Notes: a model not told the origin generated them from the sequence alone. A stretch of DNA of 19,509 nt from Bacteroidota bacterium (GCA_023429985.1 JAEZCV010000006.1:1-19509), one strand, 5' to 3'. Shown: positions 1-7,611, numbered from the stretch's first letter. Numbers and translations: made by a program.

Positions 1-23
1 ATTCACTAGCGCAGATCGCGCTG

Positions 24-47
24 ATTCAATTCCTTTTTAAATTGAAT
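24..47. repeat. Inverted repeat (8-bp stem) upstream of the Rhs fragment
   Basis: ATTCAATT at 24-31 pairs with AATTGAAT at 40-47 around an 8-base loop. The flanking bases (cgcagat, cgctgatt) resemble the motif seen again at 2120-2207. The hairpin lies just before the point where the Rhs reading frame opens at 54, so it may mark the junction where the 5' part of the gene was lost. The 1-53 stretch holds no gene. Confidence 0.4.
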
Positions 48-53
48 AAATAA

Positions 54-1535
54 TTTATATCCGGAAACAGAATCCACGCTAAAATTGAGTATTATTATGA
101 TGAAGAAAATTTCTCCACTCCCGGAAACAATGCTTTGGAACATATAGCCACAAATATCATAGGCACCATTACCAATTCAGGCGTAGCGGGTTCATTGATA
201 AAGCCCGGAGGCAGCATTATTGGAAGTGATCTGGAAAACAATAATCCACTCGCTGAATTGTTAGATATTTACCAGGAAGAAGATCCTAATTCCAGTAACC
301 TTGCTCCCAAGGCTTACCTGGCTGTATTATTTTTTGATGAACGTTTTCAGTTTGATTATGCCAGCAGCTATGTTGAAAAAGTGATTTACAATCCTGGGGA
401 TCCAGAAGAAATAGATTGGATGTCTACCAATGCCAGGGAAGCCAATAAAAATGGTTATGCCTATATCTTCTTTATTAACGAAAGCGAAGAGAACGTGTAC
501 TTCGATAACTTTATGTTAAGCCATGAAAGAGGAAGAATATTGGATGAAACACATTATTATCCTTTCGGACTCTCCATGAGTGGCATCAGTTCTAAAGCGG
601 CAAGTTTTGGAAGTCCATCCAACAAGTTTAAGTTTAATAGTAAAGAAGAGCAGCGGGAAGAGTTCTCTGATGGAAGTGGTCTTGAATGGTTGGACTATGG
701 CGCCAGAATGTATGATAAGCAGGTTGGCAGGTTCTTCAATGCTGACCCCATGGCAGACCATGCGAAGCTAATAGGCACATCACCTTATTGTTTCTCATTA
801 AATAACCCGATTTTATATTATGATGAAGATGGAGCTTTTCCCATTGAGATACATGTAAGAAGCTTTGCGCCGTTTAATCATTTTGGTGGCGGATTATGGA
901 AAGGAGACGGAAATAACAGAAGGTTCTCAACAATCTATGCAGGAAATACTTCTCGTATTCGACAGATTACTTCTTACGAAACGACAACCATGGCTTCCAG
1001 TAGCACGGCTTACGGGGCAAGGTCTCATTCAAGATATGGAGCGAATGCCTATTCTGATGCCAGAATAGAAGATGACTTTTCTTATGGAAGCAGAATTTAC
1101 ACTCACTTGTCAGGAGATAATGATGCCTTAATTCCTGGCATTGACTGGGGTGGACCTACTCATGATATTGACGTTTGGACAGACGTTCACATCGGCGTTA
1201 CAGAAAATAAAGACGGCTCTTCTATTTTAAGTTTAAAAGGTGATTTGGCTGGCGATGGCTTCCCAAGTTCAGAAGCTTTTGTTGTAGATGGAACTGGAAA
1301 GAATAAAGTATTCTTAGGAGTAGGAGCAGCAAAAGCAGGACCGGACAAAGGACCGTTTGTGACGTTAGCAGGAGATAAAAAAGAAAAACAGTTTGATATT
1401 AATGTTCGGATTGCAGTAGATAAGAAAGGAAGGTTTACAGGTGTTTATTCAACAGATAAGGACGGCAAAGAAATAATTATATCAATTGCTGAATGGAACA
1501 AGAATTTTGAAAATCAAAATCCACGGGGCAAATGA
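54..1535 (+). CDS. 5'-truncated Rhs-core protein with uncharacterised C-terminal (putative toxin) domain
   Basis: The frame is open from 54 (stop TAA at 51-53). There is no ATG or GTG in frame before 420; TTG at 135 is the only plausible early start, and codons 54-134 still read like Rhs sequence. Numbering from the TTG (466 aa): residues 1-135 are the spacer before the core, and 140-233 are the Rhs-associated core with YYPFGL, EWLDYGARMYD, FNADPMAD and a closing NNPILYYDEDG. Residues 234-466 are a C-terminal domain with IEIHVRSFAPF, FGGG, HDIDVWTDVHIGV, GDGFPSSEAFVVD and FLGVGAAKAGPDKGPFV. In Rhs/polymorphic-toxin proteins the part after the core is the variable effector, so this is probably the toxin. 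I recognise no nuclease, deaminase or ADP-ribosyltransferase motif in it. Full Rhs proteins exceed 1000 residues, so the secretion and repeat part is missing here: a displaced cassette or decaying copy. The next gene overlaps it by ATGA, as expected for an immunity gene. Confidence 0.8.
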   Translation, partial: FISGNRIHAKIEYYYDEENFSTPGNNALEHIATNIIGTITNSGVAGSLIKPGGSIIGSDLENNNPLAELLDIYQEEDPNSSNLAPKAYLAVLFFDERFQFDYASSYVEKVIYNPGDPEEIDWMSTNAREANKNGYAYIFFINESEENVYFDNFMLSHERGRILDETHYYPFGLSMSGISSKAASFGSPSNKFKFNSKEEQREEFSDGSGLEWLDYGARMYDKQVGRFFNADPMADHAKLIGTSPYCFSLNNPILYYDEDGAFPIEIHVRSFAPFNHFGGGLWKGDGNNRRFSTIYAGNTSRIRQITSYETTTMASSSTAYGARSHSRYGANAYSDARIEDDFSYGSRIYTHLSGDNDALIPGIDWGGPTHDIDVWTDVHIGVTENKDGSSILSLKGDLAGDGFPSSEAFVVDGTGKNKVFLGVGAAKAGPDKGPFVTLAGDKKEKQFDINVRIAVDKKGRFTGVYSTDKDGKEIIISIAEWNKNFENQNPRGK

Positions 1536-1912
1536 GTAAGTTCAAGTTTTCCATCACTACTCTTGCTATACTGGTTTTGAGTTCTTTTGTTCCAGTTTTG
1601 CAAGTGCTGCTTTTAACTGCCAATGGTGCGTTTGTAAGTTTGTTTACAAGTGCTGATGATAAGATTATTTTAATAGTGAATGGCGTAGGTTCTTTACTGA
1701 TGTTAGTGCTATTCTATCTATCTAAAAGTACTTTGGCAAAAATCCTTTCTATTATAGGTGTATTATTATTTTTTGTGCCTTTTCTGTTTTATGCAACTGA
1801 AAACTCAATTAGCACAGAGAAGTTTTATTTTTTACAATTTCTGATAATTGGAGTAATTACAGGGATAATACTTGCAGCGATTGAAGCATTTAAACGAAGA
1901 GCCGCTCATTGA
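1532..1912 (+). CDS. Small four-helix membrane protein, putative immunity partner of the Rhs effector
   Basis: The 126-residue protein is almost wholly hydrophobic, with helices at about 8-32, 43-65, 67-88 and 98-119, and ends in a basic tail (FKRRAAH). No family is recognised. Its ATG overlaps the TGA of the Rhs gene (ATGA, 1532-1535), which implies translational coupling. Position directly 3' of an Rhs C-terminal domain is where cognate immunity genes lie, and multi-helix membrane immunity proteins are known in polymorphic-toxin systems, often against effectors acting at the membrane or periplasm. The immunity role is inferred from position only. A plain small inner-membrane protein is the alternative. 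Confidence 0.65.
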   Translation: MSKFKFSITTLAILVLSSFVPVLQVLLLTANGAFVSLFTSADDKIILIVNGVGSLLMLVLFYLSKSTLAKILSIIGVLLFFVPFLFYATENSISTEKFYFLQFLIIGVITGIILAAIEAFKRRAAH

Positions 1913-1918
1913 GCGGCT
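1900..1918 (+). terminator. Hairpin over the stop codon of the putative immunity gene
   Basis: AGCCGCTC (1900-1907), loop ATT, GAGCGGCT (1911-1918): an 8-bp GC-rich perfect stem whose loop and 3' arm contain the TGA stop (1910-1912). Only a weak T-rich tail (gttgtgtt) follows, so Rho-independent termination is likely but not certain. Confidence 0.55.
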
Positions 1919-2119
1919 GTTGTGTTACGAAGGTATCCCTCCGTCCAACTACATCTTGTTTGTTTAAGATAAATTGTTTTGGATTATTTATTGAAGCGAT
2001 GTGGAAGCAATTCGTGGACTTTGTTGATGGGTGCATAGCAATATGTTCCTGCATGCTCCGATCTGCGAAGTTCTGCGCAGGTGCATTTTGCAACAAGCAT
2101 TTGATCTTCCTAATCCGCG

Positions 2120-2160
2120 AAAATCAGCGGGAAAATAAAATGTAGTTTCCCGCTGATTTT
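2120..2160. repeat. 15-bp perfect hairpin of the cgcgaaaatcagcggg type
   Basis: AAAATCAGCGGGAAA (2120-2134) pairs perfectly with TTTCCCGCTGATTTT (2146-2160) around an 11-base loop. The preceding atccgcg and following agcagat extend the theme. From memory, this kind of 'cgcgaaaatcagcgg' sequence recurs between genes in Bacteroidota; the copy number in this genome cannot be judged from the window. It may act as a bidirectional terminator, though the T-run is only four bases. Confidence 0.6.
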
Positions 2161-2189
2161 AGCAGATGGGAAAAAGCTGTTGCTGTTTC

Positions 2190-2207
2190 CTGCGCACCTA
2201 TGCGCAG
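2190..2207. repeat. 7-bp hairpin CTGCGCA/TGCGCAG
   Basis: CTGCGCA (2190-2196), loop CCTA, TGCGCAG (2201-2207). It shares the gcgcagat theme with the window start (cgcagatcgcgc) and with 2060-2085, which suggests one degenerate intergenic repeat family. Confidence 0.5.
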
Positions 2208-2273
2208 ATTGCTCAGATGAATTTTTAAAAATTTTCGGACCCTTAGTCTTTTTAAAAGCGCTCCACTACTTTC

Positions 2274-2391
2274 AATCCCGAAGGGATTGCATATTTATAG
2301 CAAATTGCGAAAAGTCATGTAATGCGACCCCGAAGGGGTCGAATAAAATTCTAAATATTGGCTGCTATAAATATTTGAACCCTTCGGGTTC
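2274..2391. repeat. Cluster of three CCCGAAGGG hairpins inside a larger imperfect inverted repeat
   Basis: Three compact palindromes share a 3-base loop: AATCCC-GAA-GGGATT (2274-2288), CGACCCC-GAA-GGGGTCG (2325-2341) and GAACCC-TTC-GGGTTC (2377-2391). Segments 2279-2302 and 2363-2386 are inverted copies of one another, identical at 20 of 24 positions, both containing ATATTTATAGCA in the appropriate orientation. The element therefore has outer hairpins facing each other around a central one. I recall similar 'accccgaaggggt ... tttatag' units in many Bacteroidota genomes. No coding capacity is seen. Confidence 0.7.
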
Positions 2392-2641
2392 TTTGCATAT
2401 TTCATGCGAACCGAATATTTTCGAAGGACACATTGTCTGAACTATTCAATGTAAACTGGCTCCTGCATTGGATATGAAATGGATGGCTAATTGGGGTTGA
2501 ATGTTAGATAATCATCGTTTTAACCGTGGGTTTATGGAATTACAGGAGGAATCAATTAATTGGATTTATCTATTTTTTAAAAATATTTGATGTATGGATA
2601 ATTAATTCATAAATTCTTCCATCGCCCTATTGAATAAACAA

Positions 2642-5098
2642 TTAATGCCACTTATTTCTCTTCCTGTCCCAGGTGGTGAATCCAACCTTGAACTGAATGG
2701 GATTATTGAATTGATTGGCTACCGACCCCACTACATATATACCTAATTTAAATTTGGTTAATGGATTGAAAGGCCATTTGAAAACGCGTTCCACACCTCC
2801 AAATAATTCAGCATATCTTAAATTTCTTTCAGGAGCAATTAAAAATCCTCCACCTACAATTTCTCTCAACTGCAGTTTTTTCAGGATGGGTATTTTGTTG
2901 ATCAAGGCTCCATTGAATTCATGCACCATATGTCCCTGATAAAACCTGTCGAACAAGGGGAAAGTGGAATCAAGTGCCTGGAAGGCTTCATCGGGGTTCA
3001 TAAACAACCATGGATCACCTCTTCGCTGAAATGAATAGTCCAGTAACTGGAGTTCCTTCCTGTTTAAAAAACTTCCGCTCTTAACATTATAACGGGTAGT
3101 GCCCATAATGCCCAATTGAATTGATTGTTCCATACCAAATTCCAGGTAATCAAAATCAACAATTGAGTTAATTGGACCGGGGATGCCTTTCCGGTAAGTT
3201 AAAAAGAAGGTGGGCCATTTGGATCCCAGGATGATCTTTTCTTTTGGTTCCCGAATATATCTTTGCCTGGGAGTATATCTTATATCAACTTTCGCATATA
3301 CGGCATTGTAAGGGTCGAATGCTACCGGTTCGTTTTCATCAAGAATACCTCCCAGCAGGCTGTCTAATTTATCATTTGTTTTATAACCATTCACCGAACG
3401 TCTCAGCGCCAGGTCGGCTTCTGTGTAAATGAATAATCCATTTGCAACCTCCAGTCCATGCCCCACCGCAAAATAATTATTCAGAAAATAGCTGCTTCTT
3501 TTGATCTGGTTGATCCATGCATCTCCCTGGTAAATGCGGTCGAAATCGCGGTTGATCTCAAACTTGTAAAATCCCCTGTTAAAAGGATTATACATTCTTG
3601 TGAGCTGCAGGTTTCCATTGATATCCTTGTTCCTGAAACCATAGCTGATTTCTGAGTATATCTTAATATCTTTTCTTGAAGTAAACCTCTTGAAATAATA
3701 GAACGAAGGTCTGATCCTTCCTCCACCAAACTGGAATGGTTCATACAAGGAGATCAGTGGTGGAATCACCCATTCCCTTTCTTTTTTCCTGTCGTAAAAT
3801 GTTTGTCCAAACAAACCAATTTTTTTCCACGTTACTTTATTGTTTGCCCGTTCAAGGCTGTCGAGATAGGCTTCGGTATGTGTAACCCTGTAAATACTGT
3901 CGCGGTAATGAATGAACCTGATCTCTCTTTCTGTTAATGGTTCGGTTCTTACGGTCTCCCAGAAAAGACTGTCCTTTTCATAAGCTTCCTGGTTGGTGGA
4001 GCTGATCTCCAGTCCAAAGGTGCGGCGCGGGAAATTTTTATTCAATTCAAAATCATGATAAGTAACAAGGGTTTGCCCGGAAAGTTTTCGCTTGTTTGAT
4101 TTTGAGTAATAATTAAACTGCTGGCGGGTGAGCATCCATGCCTGGTTGTTTACGTAACTGTATTTCTGGTCAACTTCAAAATAATCGTATTCGGTAAGAT
4201 GGTAACTCGGGAATCTGAACTTCGATTCAAGTATCGCCCATGAACTGTCAGCAATAAATACTTCGCCTTCTACCGTTGCATTACTGATCTGCCTGGGTTT
4301 AACAGAGATGTGATAAACGCGTTTTCCATCTCTTCTTTCAATTTTTATTGTTTTGAACTTATAAGCCATCAATCCACTGTAACTGAAAGGCGATAAAAAC
4401 GGGGTGGTGGAAATGGAAGGAACCTTAACAAGGTTATTGTAAAAATTAAAATCACCGGCAGTGGTACTTAGGTAATACAGATCCTCAGCATTACCCATTT
4501 TTTTTACCCCGAGCCTTTCTTCTTTCATTCTTGAGTCGGATTCGTAATCCAGCTGAAGAGAAATTTCAGCCATAGCCATGCCTTCAAGGTCTTCCTTTTC
4601 AAAATCGGCCGTATCGGTTTTGCCGCGGTTCTTTTTATTGATGGATGAATCCTGCTGAAGTGCTTTAATGTATATTTTACTGGAATAGGGTCCTGCGGCT
4701 GAAAGAATTTTATCCTTGTTCCGTATCACGTTTCGAACAATTTCCTCCGACCGGTCTTTTGGTTTAACTGTTATAATAATGTCCTCAAGGCTGTTCTCTT
4801 CTTCATTTTCTTCAAGAATAATATTTTGAACATAATCCGATGTAACGGTTATCCTCAGGGTCTGATGCTTATAACCCACCATGCTAACCATAATATCGTA
4901 AGTTCCACGCTGCACTTTCAAAGCATAGGTGCCATCTTCTTTTGTTATGGTGCCTTCCTGTGATTGTTTGAACTGTATGCTTACAAAAGCAAGTGGTTCA
5001 AGTTTATTGTTGGTAACCTTTCCCGAAATGACATAGGATTGAGAGAAGCCCTGTATAGCAAAGAATAAGAAAATGAACAAAAATGATAATTTATGCAT
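2642..5098 (-). CDS. Outer-membrane protein with carboxypeptidase-regulatory-like domain and DUF5686
   Basis: The 818-residue protein starts with a signal peptide (about 1-20, ending QGFSQ). A CarboxypepD_reg-like beta-sandwich follows at about 22-95 (VISGKVTN, PLAFVSIQF, ITKEDGTYAL, IMVSMVGYK), then a long DUF5686 region from about 115 to the end. The second half has alternating aromatic strands and closes with VGFTTWDRKRNKWH, consistent with a C-terminal outer-membrane beta-barrel. The length fits the family. The function of DUF5686 proteins is not established; the N-terminal domain is the same type found at the front of TonB-dependent receptors, but no plug domain is seen. ATG is the first codon before the signal peptide, with no strong Shine-Dalgarno sequence. 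The gene is monocistronic and divergent from the next gene, with a -7 element about 65 bp upstream. Confidence 0.9.
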   Translation of the reverse strand: MHKLSFLFIFLFFAIQGFSQSYVISGKVTNNKLEPLAFVSIQFKQSQEGTITKEDGTYALKVQRGTYDIMVSMVGYKHQTLRITVTSDYVQNIILEENEEENSLEDIIITVKPKDRSEEIVRNVIRNKDKILSAAGPYSSKIYIKALQQDSSINKKNRGKTDTADFEKEDLEGMAMAEISLQLDYESDSRMKEERLGVKKMGNAEDLYYLSTTAGDFNFYNNLVKVPSISTTPFLSPFSYSGLMAYKFKTIKIERRDGKRVYHISVKPRQISNATVEGEVFIADSSWAILESKFRFPSYHLTEYDYFEVDQKYSYVNNQAWMLTRQQFNYYSKSNKRKLSGQTLVTYHDFELNKNFPRRTFGLEISSTNQEAYEKDSLFWETVRTEPLTEREIRFIHYRDSIYRVTHTEAYLDSLERANNKVTWKKIGLFGQTFYDRKKEREWVIPPLISLYEPFQFGGGRIRPSFYYFKRFTSRKDIKIYSEISYGFRNKDINGNLQLTRMYNPFNRGFYKFEINRDFDRIYQGDAWINQIKRSSYFLNNYFAVGHGLEVANGLFIYTEADLALRRSVNGYKTNDKLDSLLGGILDENEPVAFDPYNAVYAKVDIRYTPRQRYIREPKEKIILGSKWPTFFLTYRKGIPGPINSIVDFDYLEFGMEQSIQLGIMGTTRYNVKSGSFLNRKELQLLDYSFQRRGDPWLFMNPDEAFQALDSTFPLFDRFYQGHMVHEFNGALINKIPILKKLQLREIVGGGFLIAPERNLRYAELFGGVERVFKWPFNPLTKFKLGIYVVGSVANQFNNPIQFKVGFTTWDRKRNKWH

Positions 5099-5164
5099 AG
5101 GGGCTTGCTTTAGTAATTCTGCTGGTGTAAAAATTGTTCCGGTGGTTCATAAAATGATTCTCTG

Positions 5165-5172
5165 CAAAACTA
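5165..5172 (-). promoter_or_regulatory. Bacteroidota -7 promoter element (TAGTTTTG) for the DUF5686 gene
   Basis: On the minus strand this reads TAGTTTTG, a full match to the TAnnTTTG consensus of the Bacteroidota housekeeping sigma factor, placing transcription start roughly 55-60 bases before the ATG at 5098. No clear TTTG -33 element is seen at the usual spacing. Confidence 0.45.
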
Positions 5173-5303
5173 GAAACTGAGCCAGATATTACTACTTCCG
5201 TTGCATTGTTTTAAGCAGTTATTTGCATTATTTGGTCGATTTTAACATTCAGCTGCCTGAGTTCACAAGGAAGCTTTTTACTTTTAAGAACCTAATCAAT
5301 CAT

Positions 5304-5807
5304 ATGCGCTATTTATTTTTACTCCTTTTGATTTTTCCCCTGGCAGTTAATAGCCAGGAATGTAATATTTTGAAAAAAGTGGACCAGTTCAGTCAGGAAA
5401 ATCTGCTTTCCACTGGCTTTATGCATTTCTCCGGAGAAAAGGGTGAGAAAGTATCGTTAACGATAGAAGCCGACAGCAGGGAAATTCGTTTACTATTTTC
5501 CGCAAAAGGAAACTGTTTCAACGACCAGTCAAAGGCCGTTTTTGTATTTGATGGCAGTAAATCAAAATCAACCCAAAAGAATACAGCTGCCATGAATTGC
5601 GATGGCATCTTTACTATCGTTTTCCGGAATACGAGTACAACGCCCTTTGCACTTAAAAAGATCGCCACCCAAAAAGCTACCTATATTGAGTTAAATGGAA
5701 GTAATAACCAGAAGATAATGCTTACGCTTACCGATGAACAAAAAGCCCAGCTTGTTGAAAAAGCAAATTGCCTGGTGGAAGAATCTAAATCTCTTCGCAC
5801 ATCCTGA
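5304..5807 (+). CDS. Secreted (periplasmic) protein of unknown function
   Basis: The frame opens upstream at 5223, but the start at 5304 is chosen because it begins a clean signal peptide (MRYLFLLLLIFPLAVNSQ, cleavage before E19); the extra 27 residues are charged and unlike a secretion signal. The mature part has about 149 residues and four cysteines (C20, then in GNCF, MNCDG and ANCLV), which could form two disulfides in the periplasm. A beta-rich middle (KVSLTIEADSREIRLLFSA) is followed by a short C-terminal helix (DEQKAQLVEKANCLVEE). No family is recognised. It is divergent from the DUF5686 gene and 63 bp upstream of the next small gene on the same strand. Confidence 0.7.
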   Translation: MRYLFLLLLIFPLAVNSQECNILKKVDQFSQENLLSTGFMHFSGEKGEKVSLTIEADSREIRLLFSAKGNCFNDQSKAVFVFDGSKSKSTQKNTAAMNCDGIFTIVFRNTSTTPFALKKIATQKATYIELNGSNNQKIMLTLTDEQKAQLVEKANCLVEESKSLRTS

Positions 5808-5870
5808 TCATTAAGCTTATCTATAACGGTTGGCAGGAAAGTTGAATACCTATGTTCAAAATTGTAAACT

Positions 5871-6110
5871 ATGCCAACAAATTACAACCCCGAGCACAAA
5901 GAAGGTACCGTAGCAAAGGCAATTGAACGTCAAACGGCGAAAATTCCTTCTGATGTTTATTTATGGACTGCACTAGGATGCATGGCCATTTCTTTAACAC
6001 TGCAGATACTTGGAAAGAAAAAAGAAAGCTTGTTTGTAGGTCAGTGGCCTGCACCATTTCTTATTATGGGGCTTTACAATAAAGTTGTAAAGCTGGAAGG
6101 TCATGATTAA
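5871..6110 (+). CDS. Small conserved-looking membrane protein with two helices
   Basis: The 79-residue protein has a hydrophilic N-terminus (NYNPEHKEGTVAKAIERQTAK) and two hydrophobic segments at about 28-46 (VYLWTALGCMAISLTLQIL) and 53-70 (ESLFVGQWPAPFLIMGLY), ending in a short charged tail. From memory, similar small proteins with NPEHKEGT and FVGQWxAPF occur in related Bacteroidota, with no known function. TACCTATG at 5847-5854, one mismatch from the -7 consensus, lies 16 bases before the ATG, so it may have its own promoter. A strong terminator follows the stop. Confidence 0.75.
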   Translation: MPTNYNPEHKEGTVAKAIERQTAKIPSDVYLWTALGCMAISLTLQILGKKKESLFVGQWPAPFLIMGLYNKVVKLEGHD

Positions 6111-6141
6111 AATAAAAGAGCAGTGATCCTGCTCTTTTATT
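6111..6141. terminator. Bidirectional Rho-independent terminator
   Basis: AATAAAAGAGCAG (6111-6123) pairs perfectly with CTGCTCTTTTATT (6129-6141) around the loop TGATC. An A-rich 5' side and a T-rich 3' side serve both the plus-strand gene ending at 6110 and the minus-strand lipoprotein gene, whose stop codon (6137-6139) lies inside the 3' arm. Confidence 0.9.
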
Positions 6142-6607
6142 TTTCTTTCAACGATTCAATTACACCATTAAATGAAACGGTTTCCCTGTTAGTGCTGATC
6201 ACCTGCAGGCTGGCATAACCGTTGTTCGATACACTTAAAAATAGTTGCCGCACCTGCATCTGGTCCGCAGGTTCAAACCTGAATTCCCATCTTCCGTCGT
6301 GGATACGGGAAGTTTTAGTAAATGCAGTTGTATTTAACTGAATAGGGCCACCGTTCCTGTTGGTAGACGGACCAAAAGCCCGACCAAAAAAAGGCAGCAA
6401 TACAGAAATGGAATCGTCCATTAATTTCAAACCATACCCTGCACCGGCAATAGAACCGGGATTTATTCCGGGAGGCGTCATGGATTGTGCAATAAATTCA
6501 AATTCCTGCGATTCGATCAATAATGCTGTTTCACTATTGCCCGGAAGGCGGGCACTGCTGCAGGAGGCCAGGATCAATATAATGAAGAGATAGGCGGTTT
6601 TTTTCAT
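6137..6607 (-). CDS. DUF4251 family lipoprotein
   Basis: The 156-residue protein begins with a lipoprotein signal (MKKTAYLFIILILASC, lipobox LASC, lipidated C16). The mature part fits the DUF4251 pattern of Bacteroidota: ESQEFEFIAQSMTPPG, then a segment where residues describe a compact beta protein (DDSISVLLPFFGRAF), GGPIQLNTT, a WEFRFEP strand and a closing ISTNRETVSFNGVI. Family function is unknown. No Asp at +2 after the Cys; surface or periplasmic location is undecided. Its 3' end overlaps the shared terminator with the convergent small membrane protein gene. Confidence 0.85.
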   Translation of the reverse strand: MKKTAYLFIILILASCSSARLPGNSETALLIESQEFEFIAQSMTPPGINPGSIAGAGYGLKLMDDSISVLLPFFGRAFGPSTNRNGGPIQLNTTAFTKTSRIHDGRWEFRFEPADQMQVRQLFLSVSNNGYASLQVISTNRETVSFNGVIESLKEK

Positions 6608-6655
6608 AATTTATATATGCCAAAGCCATACCATTCAGTACCTGATCTGCTAAAC

Positions 6656-7597
6656 TTATTTTTTTGCTTTATAATTTTTGTAGCTGGCTTCGGTAAATTC
6701 TTTCTGCAGTTCTTTATTGATGATCACCCCGGCTTTGGCACCTTCAGCGGCTGCTACTACTACAAAATGCATATCTTTTGAGGCATCACCAGCCACGTAA
6801 AGTCCGGGTATATTGGTTTGTTCATATTTATTTGTGATCACCACGCCCTTCCGGCTCATATTGCAGCCAAAAGCTTCTGCCAGGTTGCATTGCTGTGTGT
6901 ATCCATTAACAAAAAACAAGGCATCGCAATCTATAGTCTCACCATTTTGAAGAAGTATTTTTTGAACCTGTCCTTTTTCTTCAATTAAAGCATCAATGGG
7001 TGTAACAATAACAGGGATGTTCATGGCCTCCAGCTGTTCTTTTTGTTCGGGTTTTAATTTGTATTTGCCATCAGTGAAGTATGAGATATGGTTGGACCAT
7101 GCTTTTAAATTCAGTGCAAGTTCATAGCCTTCCTTGTTTTTTGCGTATACGGCAATCTTTTTATCTCTCACTTCCCAGCCATCGCAGTAAGGGCAATGGA
7201 AAACCGATTTTCCATAACAGGCTTCAAAGCCTTTTATTGGCGGAACGTTGTCGGAAAGGCCGGTGGCCACCAGCAATTTTTTAGAATAATAAATTTCACC
7301 ATCGTTATCATAAACCTGGAAAACTTCCTGTTCATTTCTCCTGGCATTGATGATCTTTTTATTTAAAAGCCGCACTCCATATTTCTCAACCTCCTTGCGG
7401 GAAATATTAATAAAGTCTTTAGGCAGAATATCATCCCGCGTGAGATAGTTGTGCATGCCATGCGAAGCAATATTTCTTTGGTTAGAGGTATCAAAAACAA
7501 TCACCTTCCTTCTGCATCTTCCCAGTACCACGGCTGCATTGAGCCCCGCCGGGCCACCTCCCACAATTATACAATCCATAATGTCCATATCATTCAA
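6656..7597 (-). CDS. Thioredoxin-reductase-like FAD-dependent oxidoreductase
   Basis: The 313-residue protein has the two-domain thioredoxin-reductase fold order: N-terminal FAD-binding GGGPAG (13-18), LLVATGL (108-114), redox pair CPYC (C135, C138) followed by DGWEV, and C-terminal NIPGLYVAGD (262-271), which contacts FAD. In classic TrxR the pair is CATC and an NADPH motif GxGxxA follows; here the equivalent stretch is IAVYAKNKEGYELA (148-161), with both glycines replaced. It therefore belongs to the divergent TrxR-like flavoproteins, a group that includes dithiol oxidases of the GliT/HlmI kind. Substrate and electron partner are unknown. It ends a three-gene minus-strand cluster, 14 bp after the phosphoesterase. 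M4 or M7 could be the true start. Confidence 0.85.
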   Translation of the reverse strand: MNDMDIMDCIIVGGGPAGLNAAVVLGRCRRKVIVFDTSNQRNIASHGMHNYLTRDDILPKDFINISRKEVEKYGVRLLNKKIINARRNEQEVFQVYDNDGEIYYSKKLLVATGLSDNVPPIKGFEACYGKSVFHCPYCDGWEVRDKKIAVYAKNKEGYELALNLKAWSNHISYFTDGKYKLKPEQKEQLEAMNIPVIVTPIDALIEEKGQVQKILLQNGETIDCDALFFVNGYTQQCNLAEAFGCNMSRKGVVITNKYEQTNIPGLYVAGDASKDMHFVVVAAAEGAKAGVIINKELQKEFTEASYKNYKAKK

Positions 7598-7611
7598 TTA
7601 ATAGTATGAAA

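Larger units (their letters stand above)
1919..2641. other. Gene-free intergenic region rich in hairpin repeats
   Basis: No reading frame here looks like a protein: the open stretches at 1909-2145 and 2180-2440 translate to low-complexity, Cys- and Phe-rich sequence that runs through the palindromes. It contains a 15-bp hairpin (2120-2160), a 7-bp hairpin (2190-2207) and a cluster of three CCCGAAGGG-type hairpins (2274-2391). The last 200 bp before the DUF5686 gene (2442-2641) are AT-rich with nothing recognisable. Confidence 0.7.

Noticed and set aside
1532..1912. Holin or phage lysis protein
   Set aside because: Four helices and small size could suggest it, but there are no phage genes nearby and the ATGA overlap with an Rhs effector fits immunity better.
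1909..2145. 78-codon plus-strand frame starting at the immunity gene's end
   Set aside because: It overlaps the hairpin at 1900-1918 and most of the 15-bp hairpin, its translation is Cys/Phe-rich without domain character, and no promoter or start context supports it.
2180..2440. 86-codon frame across the CCCGAAGGG hairpins
   Set aside because: Its sequence is dictated by three palindromic repeats; no protein-like pattern.
5223..5303. Upstream ATG extending the secreted protein by 27 residues
   Set aside because: The extension would bury the signal peptide internally; the ATG at 5304 gives a normal exported protein.
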